Positions 25,579 to 32,658 of a DNA stretch of 48,762 nt are shown piece by piece. The notes beneath the pieces are model-generated. The model was not told where the DNA came from and made no database searches. It worked only from the letters and a program-made list of their open reading frames with translations. Numbering within the stretch: position 1 is the first letter of the stretch; each line of letters begins with the position of its first letter. The position numbers were made by a program, and so were the translations under genes. Source of the DNA: Bacillota bacterium (GTDB lineage: Bacteria; Bacillota; Clostridia; Christensenellales; SZUA-584); NCBI GenBank assembly GCA_023408075.1, contig JAEYKW010000023.1, positions 1-48,762 on the forward strand. Reading direction: 5' to 3'.

Positions 25579-25800
25579 TTATTTTAACCGATGCAGCAGA
25601 CTTTTCTTCCAGCCGCGCAGCCGCTCAAAGCCGATTTTGGCAACAATCGCCCCGAGCAGGAACCCAGCGATGCCAATGCCCATAAAAAAGCAGCGCAAGG
25701 CGTCCGGCAGCGCCACAAAATGGCCGACTCCAAAGTTTATAAACATCGCAATCGCACCGATCATCATCGGCCAGTTGCCTCTGATATTGTTCCGGTTCAT
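25579..25800 (-). CDS. Small two-helix membrane protein
   Basis: A 73-aa protein with two hydrophobic helices (about 12-30 and 36-55) and a basic C-terminus. It follows the 149-aa membrane protein by 12 nt with a GAGGG ribosome site, and is the last gene of the XRE-led operon. No family is recognised; it may be a partner of the preceding protein. Confidence 0.7.
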   Translation of the reverse strand: MNRNNIRGNWPMMIGAIAMFINFGVGHFVALPDALRCFFMGIGIAGFLLGAIVAKIGFERLRGWKKSLLHRLK

Positions 25801-25812
25801 CGCAGTGCCCTC

Positions 25813-26262
25813 TCAGTACTTTTTGTGATAGTAGATTTTGAGCGCCACGCGAACGAGCAGCAAAAACAACGCGCAGCCCACGAGCGAAAAGAACACCGTT
25901 TCGTTGAAATAGCCCGCCACGATGCCCGCAAGCAGAATCAATACGATGCAGACGTACATGGCGTTGCCGCCCACCTTCATGGCAATCAGCTTTTCGCGTT
26001 CGTCGTTTTCGGCGTAGTAGGCGCTTTTAAGCTTTTCATCGTTTTTCAACAGCCATCTGTACCGCCCGATAAAATATGAAAATATGAGGCTGACCGATAG
26101 CAGAATGCCCGTTTGAAAGCCGCGCAGAAACTCGGAAAAATTGTTTGCCGCTATGGCCCGGATGACGCCGAATTCGCCCAGCAAAAGCAGTGTTGCCATC
26201 GCGGCGGCACCCACGCTGAGCACCGCGATTCTTGATTTCAATGAGTCTTTATATTGTTCCAT
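25813..26262 (-). CDS. Four-helix membrane protein of an XRE-linked module
   Basis: A 149-aa membrane protein with four predicted helices in two pairs, separated by a charged loop containing AENDEREKLIAMK. Proteins of this shape, beside a 65-70-aa XRE regulator, recur in Firmicutes and have no known activity. The ATG directly abuts the regulator's TAG stop, and the regulator's end supplies the GGAGG ribosome site, so translation is coupled. Confidence 0.8.
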   Translation of the reverse strand: MEQYKDSLKSRIAVLSVGAAAMATLLLLGEFGVIRAIAANNFSEFLRGFQTGILLSVSLIFSYFIGRYRWLLKNDEKLKSAYYAENDEREKLIAMKVGGNAMYVCIVLILLAGIVAGYFNETVFFSLVGCALFLLLVRVALKIYYHKKY

Positions 26263-26469
26263 CTATATATCCTCCACATCCGAAAAATCGAAAACATCTT
26301 CTATGCACAGATTGAAATACCGCGCGATCTTGTAGGCGAGCACGAGGGATGCCGTGTATTTGCCGCACTCAATAGAGGTGATGGTTTGGCGCGTGGTGCC
26401 CACCGCCATGGCTAACTCCTCCTGAGACAGCTTGCGTTTTTTTCGCAGTTCTTTGATTTTTGTGTTCAA
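26263..26469 (-). CDS. XRE family transcriptional regulator (Cro/CI-like, YozG type)
   Basis: A 68-aa helix-turn-helix protein (ELRKKRKLSQEELAMAVGTT, then RQTITSIECGKY) consisting of little more than the DNA-binding domain. The start is a TTG at 26469, 7 nt after GGAGG; upstream in-frame starts would lie at the promoter. It heads an operon with two membrane proteins. Three TGCAAAG repeats over its promoter suggest that it represses itself. Confidence 0.88.
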   Translation of the reverse strand: MNTKIKELRKKRKLSQEELAMAVGTTRQTITSIECGKYTASLVLAYKIARYFNLCIEDVFDFSDVEDI

Positions 26470-26494
26470 AAGCGCACCTCCATTGCAAAACGAG

Positions 26495-26547
26495 CTTTGC
26501 AAATAAAGTATAGTGTGCTTTGCATAAAATGTCAAGCCGACTTTGCA
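26495..26547 (-). promoter_or_regulatory. XRE operon promoter with three 23-bp-phased operators
   Basis: The minus-strand promoter is TTGACA (26530-26535), a 17-nt spacer and TATACT (26507-26512). TGCAAAG occurs three times in the same direction, at 26541-26547, 26518-26524 and 26495-26501, spaced exactly 23 bp apart. The sites lie upstream of -35, inside the spacer and near +1. Confidence 0.8.
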
Positions 26548-26579
26548 AGCAAGTCAGTATTTCTGGTGTTGAAGCAGTT

Positions 26580-26608
26580 ACCAGCATATCAAATTATGAT
26601 ATGCTGGT
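26580..26608. other. Long perfect hairpin
   Basis: ACCAGCATATCA and TGATATGCTGGT form a perfect 12-bp stem around a 5-nt loop. There is no U-tract on either side, so it is not an obvious terminator. It lies between the XRE promoter and the REP cluster. Confidence 0.6.
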
Positions 26609-26611
26609 AAT

Positions 26612-26628
26612 GAACGGCATTGACCGTT
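26612..26628. repeat. Degenerate REP palindrome
   Basis: GAACGGCATTGACCGTT differs from the core of the REP at 26798-26817 at only a few central positions and keeps the AACGG/CCGTT arms. Confidence 0.45.
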
Positions 26629-26638
26629 TTGTAATCCT

Positions 26639-26663
26639 GCGGAAGGGTCGAGACCCTTCCCTA
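26639..26663 (+). repeat. REP palindrome A
   Basis: GCGGAAGGGTC, GA, GACCCTTCCCTA: palindromic core at 26641-26660, with the same flanks (GC before, CTAC after) as the copies at 26834 and, inverted, 27054. Its right flank runs into the stop codon of a RAYT remnant. Confidence 0.85.
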
Positions 26664-26777
26664 CAGGTGCGTAAAATACTCATCTGTCGCCCATTTAAGA
26701 GGATTCTCATCTATGTATCTCCATATGCGCAGGTATTCATTTTCGTTTCGGATAATGTGATCATAAATAATCTTTGT
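26661..26777 (-). pseudogene. 3' remnant of a second RAYT transposase gene
   Basis: The minus strand encodes a C-terminal fragment (YDHIIRNENEYLRIWRYIDE and onward to the stop) almost identical to the end of the intact RAYT at 26854-27333. The frame is closed by a stop at about 26778, and the remaining two thirds of the gene are missing. The fragment is bounded by REP A and REP B, as if only the 3' end plus REP was retained. Confidence 0.8.
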
Positions 26778-26797
26778 AATTTATTACTGAAAATGAG

Positions 26798-26817
26798 GGA
26801 ACGGTCTCGACCGTTCC
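26798..26817 (-). repeat. REP palindrome B (variant arms)
   Basis: GGAACGGTC and GACCGTTCC form perfect 9-bp arms around TC. The core has C/G changes matched on both arms relative to the other REPs, so the hairpin is preserved. By its flanks it is inverted relative to REP A. Confidence 0.75.
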
Positions 26818-26831
26818 TTGCTGCAAATCGG

Positions 26832-26856
26832 GCGGAAGGGTCTAGACCCTTCCCTA
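26832..26856 (+). repeat. REP palindrome C
   Basis: The perfect 20-bp palindrome GGAAGGGTCTAGACCCTTCC lies at 26834-26853, directly beyond the stop codon of the RAYT gene, with the same GC/CTAC flanks as REP A. Confidence 0.85.
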
Positions 26857-27333
26857 CAGGCGCGTGAAATATTCATCTGTTGCCCATTTGAGCGGATTCT
26901 CATCTATGTATTTCCATACACGCAGATATTCGTTTTCGTTTCGAATGATATGGTCATAGAATGATTTTTGCCAAACATCCATACTGGGTTCGCTCATATG
27001 TATTTTCCTTGAAACGCCTGATTTGTACAGTCCGATTATTGTCGGAATTGTAGGGAAGGGTCTAGACCCTTCCGCGCAGTTAATCGAAATAACAGCATGA
27101 ACATGATTCGGCATAACAATATATTTGAGGACTTCAACCATTTTAAAGTGATTTGTAATGTTATCTAACTCTTCTGCAACAATGCATCCAAAAGTATTGA
27201 GATGGACAGAACCGTCAGCTACGCAGCCAAAAATGTGCTGTTTGTTATTTGTGCATATCGTTATAAAGTAATAGCCCTTGCTGCTATAATCAAAGCTTTG
27301 TAAGCGAGCCAGTTTTCGATTCGGCAAAGTCAC
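26854..27333 (-). CDS. REP-associated tyrosine transposase (RAYT, TnpA_REP)
   Basis: A 159-aa Y1-type HUH protein. The histidine pair is His77 and His79 (MPNHVHAV), and the presumed catalytic tyrosine is Tyr126 in KSFYDHIIRNE. RAYTs are domesticated relatives of IS200/IS605 transposases that act on REP hairpins. The start is a GTG after GAGGTG. REPs sit right after the stop and, unusually, inside the frame: residues 87-94 (AEGSRPFP) are encoded by the REP palindrome. That segment lies just after the HUH strand, where these proteins tolerate insertions, so the protein may still work. Confidence 0.9.
   Translation of the reverse strand: MTLPNRKLARLQSFDYSSKGYYFITICTNNKQHIFGCVADGSVHLNTFGCIVAEELDNITNHFKMVEVLKYIVMPNHVHAVISINCAEGSRPFPTIPTIIGLYKSGVSRKIHMSEPSMDVWQKSFYDHIIRNENEYLRVWKYIDENPLKWATDEYFTRL
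27054..27073 (-). repeat. REP palindrome D, inside the RAYT coding sequence
   Basis: An exact copy of GGAAGGGTCTAGACCCTTCC within codons 87-94 of the RAYT. By its flanks it is inverted relative to REPs A and C. The reading frame is maintained through it. Confidence 0.9.
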
Positions 27334-27409
27334 AAGAACACCTCACGAATAACCTCTGAAAAGAATTTATTTATTTAGTTCGACAAATATATCCGAACTC
27401 CTTGAAATC

Positions 27410-27438
27410 AAAAAGCCACACCGCATGTGCGGCATGGC
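27410..27438 (-). terminator. Intrinsic terminator of glyS
   Basis: On the minus strand GCCATGCCGCA and TGCGGTGTGGC form an 11-bp stem (27415-27438, two G-U pairs) followed by five T. It lies 28 nt after the glyS stop. Confidence 0.9.
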
Positions 27439-27465
27439 TTATCGTGAGTCTGTTATTTTAATTCC

Positions 27466-28857
27466 TTAAAACCGAACCTTCTCGGCGATGTACGCGCTCA
27501 CCTTGTCAATCCCGATGCGGATCTGCTGCATCGTATCGCGGTCGCGAATGGTGACCTGATTGTCTTCCAGCGTGTCAAAATCCACCGTGATGCAGTACGG
27601 CGTGCCGATCTCATCCTGACGGCGGTAACGCTTGCCTATGCTGCCCGTCACATCAAAATCCACCATGTGATCCTTTAAGAGCATGTCGTACACTTCCTGC
27701 GCTTTCTCGTTGAGCTGCTTTTGCTGCGGCAGAATCGCGGCTTTGAACGGCGCGAGCGCGGGGGAGAGACGCAGCACCACGCGCGTGTCGCCGCCCTCAA
27801 GCTGTTCCTCGTCATATGCGTCGCAAAGGAACGCGAGCGCCACACGGTCGGCGCCGAGCGAGGGCTCAATGCAGTACGGCAGGTACTTCTCATTGGTCAC
27901 CGGGTCGATGTATTCGAGGCTGACACCGGACGTATCCATATGCTGCTTTAAGTCGAAATTGGTGCGATCCGCAATGCCCCACAGCTCGCCCCAGCCAAAC
28001 GGGAACAGGAACTCGATGTCCGTCGTTGCGTTGGAATAGTGCGAAAGCTCTTCGGGGTCGTGGTCCCGCAAACGGACGTTTTCATCCTTCATGCCAAGCG
28101 AGAGCAGCCACTGGTGGCAGAAGTTCTTCCAGTAGTTAAACCATTGCATCTCTTCGGCGGGTGCGCAGAAGAACTCAAGCTCCATCTGCTCAAACTCGCG
28201 CGTGCGGAACGTGAAGTTGCCCGGCGTGATCTCGTTGCGGAACGATTTGCCGATCTGCCCGATGCCGAACGGCACGCGCTTGCGCGTGGTGCGCTGCACG
28301 TTTTTGAAGTTCACGAATATGCCTTGTGCCGTCTCGGGACGCAGGAATATCTCGCTCGCCGAGTCTTCGGTGACGCCCTGAAACGTCTTGAACATCAGGT
28401 TGAACTTGCGGATGCCCGTGAAGTTGCGCTTGCCGCACGCGGGGCAGTTGATCTCCTTCTCGGCGATAAAAGCCTCCATGTCTTCGGGCTGCATCGCGGC
28501 GACGTTGATGTCAGTCTTCTTCTTGGCCGCGTACTCCTCAATCATGTGGTCGGCACGGAAGCGCGCCTTGCACTCCTTGCAGTCCATCAGCGGGTCGGAG
28601 AAGCCGCCCACATGGCCCGAGGCCACCCATGTCTGCGGGTTCATCAGTATCGCCGAATCGAGGCCGACATTGTACGGGCACTCCTTAATGAACTTCTTCC
28701 ACCATGCCTGCTTCACATTGTTCTTGAACTCGACGCCAAGCGGGCCGTAGTCCCACGTGTTCGCAAGTCCGCCGTAGATTTCCGATCCGGGGAATACATA
28801 TCCTCTGTTTTTGCAGAGCGCGACGATGCGCTCCATCGTTTGCTTATCTTTTTTCAT
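27466..28857 (-). CDS. glyS: Glycine--tRNA ligase (single-chain, homodimeric type)
   Basis: Charges tRNA-Gly in the cytoplasm. This 463-aa protein is the alpha2 class II enzyme, not the bacterial alpha/beta GlyQS form. It has motif 2 FRNEITPGNFTFRTREFEQM, the GADRVALAFL motif 3, a CxxC region (CKEC and CPAC) in the insertion and a C-terminal anticodon-binding domain (ALAPFKAAILP). The start at 28857 is the second of two adjacent ATGs, 5 nt after GGAGG. A T-box leader upstream ties expression to uncharged tRNA-Gly. Confidence 0.97.
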   Translation of the reverse strand: MKKDKQTMERIVALCKNRGYVFPGSEIYGGLANTWDYGPLGVEFKNNVKQAWWKKFIKECPYNVGLDSAILMNPQTWVASGHVGGFSDPLMDCKECKARFRADHMIEEYAAKKKTDINVAAMQPEDMEAFIAEKEINCPACGKRNFTGIRKFNLMFKTFQGVTEDSASEIFLRPETAQGIFVNFKNVQRTTRKRVPFGIGQIGKSFRNEITPGNFTFRTREFEQMELEFFCAPAEEMQWFNYWKNFCHQWLLSLGMKDENVRLRDHDPEELSHYSNATTDIEFLFPFGWGELWGIADRTNFDLKQHMDTSGVSLEYIDPVTNEKYLPYCIEPSLGADRVALAFLCDAYDEEQLEGGDTRVVLRLSPALAPFKAAILPQQKQLNEKAQEVYDMLLKDHMVDFDVTGSIGKRYRRQDEIGTPYCITVDFDTLEDNQVTIRDRDTMQQIRIGIDKVSAYIAEKVRF

Positions 28858-28863
28858 CATGTC

Positions 28864-29108
28864 CTCCGAAATAAATAAAGCCATTTTGTCCTCACACTGG
28901 GACGAAAATGACAACTTTCCGCGGTTCCACCCGTTTTGGCATAAAATGCCCGCTTTTTACTCTCCGGTTTTGCTTGAAGCGCCCATGAACTCTGCTGCCG
29001 CCGCGGGCTTTCACCCTCCCCGCGTCGCTTGGTCGGCATTTTTTGGCCATGCTCTTCACCGGAACGATATTAAATTTCTAAAACAAAAGCGCCAAGTCTT
29101 TCAGCTTT
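28864..29108 (-). ncRNA. T-box riboswitch (leader of glyS)
   Basis: The minus-strand leader contains the T-box sequence GGGTGGAACCGCG (28919-28931 region), matching the consensus AGGGTGGNACCGCG. Upstream lies a Stem I-like distal element (GGGGAGGGTGAAAGCCC). Uncharged tRNA-Gly binding should favour the antiterminator. A GGGC segment after the distal arm is a candidate for the GGC specifier, but I could not fix the specifier loop. The terminator hairpin near 28880-28905 is not textbook, so control might be partly translational. Confidence 0.9.
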
Positions 29109-29114
29109 CCTATA

Positions 29115-29143
29115 ACTATACCAAAAGCCCTGCGCTTTCGCAA
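29115..29143 (-). promoter_or_regulatory. Promoter of the glyS T-box transcript
   Basis: On the minus strand TTGCGA (29138-29143), a 17-nt spacer and TATAGT (29115-29120), placing the start of the leader near 29108. Confidence 0.6.
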
Positions 29144-29222
29144 GAGCTGATGATTATTCATTGTTGTTGTGCAGCGTGAAAGGTTCCAGCCAAATGATTT
29201 GTGCTTGAACACGAAAAGGATA

Positions 29223-29251
29223 TTGATTTTTTCATAATTCGTTGTTATACT
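29223..29251 (+). promoter_or_regulatory. Promoter of the first amtB-glnB pair
   Basis: TTGATT (29223-29228), a 17-nt spacer and TATACT (29246-29251). The start would fall at the edge of the 10-bp leader hairpin, giving a leader of about 235 nt. Confidence 0.7.
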
Positions 29252-29256
29252 ATAGT

Positions 29257-29292
29257 CAAATAAGAGTGTTGGTGAGTAAAGTCTCTTATTTG
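29257..29292 (+). other. 10-bp leader hairpin at the presumed 5' end
   Basis: CAAATAAGAG (29257-29266) pairs perfectly with CTCTTATTTG (29283-29292) around a 16-nt loop. It lies at the predicted transcript start and may protect the 5' end or act as an operator. Confidence 0.55.
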
Positions 29293-29381
29293 GGGCAATT
29301 TTTGCACAAGGATGTGTCAAAAAGAAAACTGCGGTTTTTGTAAGCTCCTTAGAAAAATGGAATTAAACTTGTTTTTGTTAC

Positions 29382-29429
29382 AAGGCTCAAAGATGAACCT
29401 AAAGGTTTGTTTTTGGGCTTCGTTTTTTT
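29382..29429 (+). promoter_or_regulatory. ANTAR-like antiterminator/terminator switch of amtB 1
   Basis: GGCTC-AAAGAT-GAACC (29384-29399) folds into a hairpin with a hexaloop having A at position 1 and G at 4, the signature of ANTAR-protein RNA targets. Its 5' arm is also the 5' arm of an intrinsic terminator (AAGGCTCAAA with TTTGGGCTT, one bulged G, then seven T), so the two are exclusive. A candidate first hairpin, GCAC-AAGGAT-GTGT, lies at 29304-29317. The 16-nt core is identical in the second amtB leader. Confidence 0.7.
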
Positions 29430-29493
29430 CCGGGGGGAAGAGGGACCTTCCCGAATATACACCGGTGTGGCACGAAAAGGAGGGCACAGAAAT

Positions 29494-30729
29494 ATGGATC
29501 ACGGAGATGTGGCTTGGATCTTAACATCTTCAGCGCTGGTGTTTATCATGACACCTGGATTGGCTTTTTTCTACGGGGGCTTGGTAAAGCGAAAAAATAT
29601 TATCAATACGATTATGTCATCCGCGATGATGATGGGCATCGGCTCAATTTTATGGGTGCTGGTTGGCTTTTCATTATCCTTCAGTGGAGATACGGCAGGC
29701 ATTATCGGCGATTTTAATTGGTTTGGTCTTAACTTCAACGGGTTTACCGATACCACGTTGCCCTATCCGAACACACTGAGTTTCGCGATTTTCCAGATGA
29801 TGTTCGCGATTATCACGCCTGCGCTGATTACAGGTGCGATTGCTGAGAGAATGAAATTCTCATCGCTCGTGATCTTCTCAACAGTCTGGTCTTTAATTGT
29901 CTATTATCCGCTTGCGCATATGGTTTGGGGCGGCGGCCTGTTGTTTGACATTGGCTCGGTCGACTTTGCGGGCGGCAATGTGGTGCACGTAAGTTCCGGT
30001 GTCAGCGCACTCGTGCTGACGCTCTTGCTGGGCAAGCGCAGTCACTTCGGGCGGGCAACCTACCATCCGCATAATGTGACGTATGTGTTTTTGGGAGCGG
30101 CACTGCTTTGGTTCGGGTGGTTTGGGTTTAACGCAGGCAGTGCGCTTGCGGCCAACGAACTCGCGGTTCATGCCATGATCACGACCAACACTGCCGCGGC
30201 ATCTGCGATGCTCTCCTGGCTGTTCATTGAAAAGATAAAGAACGGTAAACCGACTCTGGTCGGCGCATCGACCGGTATGGTTATCGGCCTCGTTGCGATT
30301 ACGCCCGGCGCGGGTTTTGTGCCGATATGGGCGTCCATCGTAATTGGTGCTCTCGTCAGCCCCATCAGCTATTTCTTTATTACAGTCGTCAAAAAGAAGT
30401 TCCGCTATGATGATGCGCTAGACGTATTCGGGTGCCACGGTATCGGAGGTATTTGGGGCGGCATTGCGACAGGGCTTTTCGCGCAGACCTCAATCAATCC
30501 GGCAGCGGCTTGGAACGGCCTTGTCTTTGGCGATGTGAGCCTTTTCCTCGCTCAACTCGAAGCTATCGGTGTCACCATTGTGATTGCTGTTGTGGGCACG
30601 CTGGCTGCGGCGGGCATCGCATCGCTGGTCACCAAGGGCATCAGCGTATCGGCGAAGAATCAGGCGATTGGTCTTGACGCGTCGGAGCATGGCGAATCTG
30701 CCTATCCCGCGTTTAATGGTATGGATTAA
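29494..30729 (+). CDS. amtB: Ammonium transporter 1
   Basis: A 411-aa Amt/Rh channel protein that moves ammonium across the cytoplasmic membrane, with eleven expected helices. Pore histidines are present in VVHVSSG and FGCHGIGGIWGG (twin-His site), and the Amt signature DFAGGNVVH is intact. The protein ends in the conserved EHGESAYP tail that docks PII. The start at 29494 follows GGAGGG and precedes the typical DVAWILTSSALVFIMTPGLA helix. It is followed by a PII gene that probably gates it. Confidence 0.95.
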   Translation: MDHGDVAWILTSSALVFIMTPGLAFFYGGLVKRKNIINTIMSSAMMMGIGSILWVLVGFSLSFSGDTAGIIGDFNWFGLNFNGFTDTTLPYPNTLSFAIFQMMFAIITPALITGAIAERMKFSSLVIFSTVWSLIVYYPLAHMVWGGGLLFDIGSVDFAGGNVVHVSSGVSALVLTLLLGKRSHFGRATYHPHNVTYVFLGAALLWFGWFGFNAGSALAANELAVHAMITTNTAAASAMLSWLFIEKIKNGKPTLVGASTGMVIGLVAITPGAGFVPIWASIVIGALVSPISYFFITVVKKKFRYDDALDVFGCHGIGGIWGGIATGLFAQTSINPAAAWNGLVFGDVSLFLAQLEAIGVTIVIAVVGTLAAAGIASLVTKGISVSAKNQAIGLDASEHGESAYPAFNGMD

Positions 30730-30752
30730 GACGAATTGAGGAGTGCTTGAAT

Positions 30753-31094
30753 ATGCAGAAAATTGAGGCGTATATCCGTCCTGAAAAATTAGAGGATGTC
30801 AAGGAGATCATGGACTGCCTGCATCTTAACGGACTCAGCATGGTCGAGGTGATGGGCTGCGGCAACCAGAAGGGCTGGAAAGAATATGTGCGCGGCACGG
30901 AAATAGATTACAACTTTCTAAGAAAGATCAAGATTGAAATGGTTGTGCTCGACGAGCAGGTTGAGGATGTCGTGCGCAGCATAATGGATAAGGTGTACAC
31001 CGGCGAGTTCGGGGACGGTAAGATATTCATTTACGACGTCAAAGACGCTATCCGCATACGCACGCAAGAGCGCGGAGAAGATGCAGTCAGGTAA
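30753..31094 (+). CDS. glnB: PII nitrogen regulatory protein 1
   Basis: A 113-aa PII family protein of the GlnK/GlnB type, sensing ATP/ADP and 2-oxoglutarate and blocking AmtB in nitrogen excess. The T-loop (GCGNQKGWKEYVRGTEIDYN) and C-terminal signature GDGKIFIYDVKDAIRIRT are clear. The usual uridylylated Tyr51 is Ile51 here, so GlnD-type modification at that site is impossible. The start at 30753 follows GAGGAG. It lies 23 nt after amtB 1. Confidence 0.93.
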   Translation: MQKIEAYIRPEKLEDVKEIMDCLHLNGLSMVEVMGCGNQKGWKEYVRGTEIDYNFLRKIKIEMVVLDEQVEDVVRSIMDKVYTGEFGDGKIFIYDVKDAIRIRTQERGEDAVR

Positions 31095-31205
31095 TATAAA
31101 TAGCGGCATGATAAAGCCCAAGAGCGGGCAAACATAAATGAAATCGTCGGTATAAAGGCGTACAGGCGAAGCTGATGGAAAAACTGAATAGCTATTATGG
31201 AAATA

Positions 31206-31254
31206 ACAGGGCTCAAAGATGAACCGTATGTGTTTGTTTTGATCCCTGTTTTTT
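31206..31254 (+). promoter_or_regulatory. ANTAR-like antiterminator/terminator switch of amtB 2
   Basis: The same 16-nt hairpin (GGCTC-AAAGAT-GAACC, 31210-31225) recurs here. The terminator pairs ACAGGGCTCAAA with TTTGATCCCTGT (one mismatch), followed by six T. A candidate first hairpin, GTAT-AAAGGC-GTAC, lies at 31150-31163. I see no strong promoter between glnB 1 and this site, so it may act as an internal attenuator in a four-gene transcript. Confidence 0.7.
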
Positions 31255-31282
31255 ATAAATCAATTTATTAAGGGAGGTTACT

Positions 31283-32629
31283 ATGGATACACAGGTGGTT
31301 CTAGATACCTTATGGGTACTCTTGGCAGGGATGTTGGTGTTCTTTATGAATCTGGGCTTTGCCATGGTGGAGAGCGGTTTTGCTCGATCCAAAAACACGG
31401 TCAATATCCTGTCCAAGAATTTCATCGTCTTTGCGGTCTCATCATTAGGATTTTTGGTTCTTGGCTGGGGCTTGATGTTCGGCGATGGAAACGGCTTTAT
31501 CGGACAGAGCGGGCTTTTCATGGCCAGCGGCGCAGACAATTCGCCGGCAGTGGGAGACGCTTATCAGGGCGTATACTCGGCCATATCCTGGACGGGTGTT
31601 CCGCTTTGGGCGAAGTTCTTCTTCCAGCTCGTGTTCTGCGGGACAGCGGCGACAATTGTTTCGGGTGCGGTAGCGGAGCGCATCAAGTACATTTCGTTTA
31701 TCGTGTTCTCGCTGGTGCTCACAATGATCATTTATCCTATCGTCGGCCACTGGATTTGGGGCGGCGGCTGGCTCGCAAGCCTTGGATTCCAGGATTTCGC
31801 CGGTTCGACCGTGGTTCACTCGGTCGGTGGCTGGGCAGCCCTCGCGGGCGTGCTGGTGTTAGGGCCGCGCTTTGGCAAATACGGCCCCGGCAAACAGATC
31901 AACCCGATTCCGGGCCACAATATGCCCATCGCAACGATCGGTCTGTTCGTGCTCTGGCTCGGCTGGTTTGGGTTTAACCCGGGCTCCACAATGGCGGCTA
32001 ATCCGGGAGCTATTTCCCACGTGCTCATGACAACGAACACATCGGCTATCGTGGCTGTTCTCACATCCACGGCGGCATCGTGGATACTCATCGGCAAGCC
32101 GGATCTTGGCATGACGATCAACGGGTGTCTCGCAGGCCTCGTCGCCATTACGGCGGGTTGCGCCTATGTGAGCGTGACAAGCGCAATCATCATCGGCGCT
32201 GTTGCAGGTATTATGGTTGTTATCGCTGTGCGTATGTTTGACCGCATCCGGATCGACGATCCGGTGGGCGCGACGGCTGTACATCTTTTCTGCGGTGTGC
32301 TCGGCACGTTGATGCTCGGACTGTTCAGCGATGCGAACATCGCAGCAGCAAACGGTGTTGTCGGCAGCAACGGCTTGTTCATCGACGGGACTTGGAATTT
32401 GCTCGGAACGCAGGCCTTGGGTGTCGTGGCGGTTGGCGGCTTCGTATTTGTGGCGGCTTTGATCGTCTGGCTGCTTATCAAGGTGACATTGGGCATGCGC
32501 GTATCGCTTAAGGAAGAGATCGAAGGTCTGGATATCGGCGAGCACGGCAACCAGGCTTACCCGGAGTTTGTTATCCGCCGTCCTTCGATGATTTCGGATA
32601 TGCCCGTTCATGTTGATGAGAAGAAATAG
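31283..32629 (+). CDS. amtB: Ammonium transporter 2
   Basis: A 448-aa Amt family transporter from a different subgroup than amtB 1: an Amt-type start (LDTLWVLLAGMLVFFMNLGF), the signature DFAGSTVVHSVGG and a second pore His in VGATAVHLFCG. A longer C-terminal tail includes EHGNQAYPEF and about 25 extra residues. The ribosome site is GGGAGG. Paired with its own PII gene, it suggests either different affinities or different conditions for the two transporters. Confidence 0.95.
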   Translation: MDTQVVLDTLWVLLAGMLVFFMNLGFAMVESGFARSKNTVNILSKNFIVFAVSSLGFLVLGWGLMFGDGNGFIGQSGLFMASGADNSPAVGDAYQGVYSAISWTGVPLWAKFFFQLVFCGTAATIVSGAVAERIKYISFIVFSLVLTMIIYPIVGHWIWGGGWLASLGFQDFAGSTVVHSVGGWAALAGVLVLGPRFGKYGPGKQINPIPGHNMPIATIGLFVLWLGWFGFNPGSTMAANPGAISHVLMTTNTSAIVAVLTSTAASWILIGKPDLGMTINGCLAGLVAITAGCAYVSVTSAIIIGAVAGIMVVIAVRMFDRIRIDDPVGATAVHLFCGVLGTLMLGLFSDANIAAANGVVGSNGLFIDGTWNLLGTQALGVVAVGGFVFVAALIVWLLIKVTLGMRVSLKEEIEGLDIGEHGNQAYPEFVIRRPSMISDMPVHVDEKK

Positions 32630-32658
32630 TGATATAATAATATAAGGAGGTGGCTATT

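Noticed and set aside
26495..26547. Regular 23-bp repeat spacing as a possible CRISPR or iteron array
   Set aside because: Only 7 bp repeat, the copies coincide with a promoter, and there are no spacers or cas/rep genes. Operators explain it better.
28039..28878. 279-codon plus-strand open frame antisense to glyS
   Set aside because: It lies wholly within the well-conserved glyS gene and encodes nothing recognisable.
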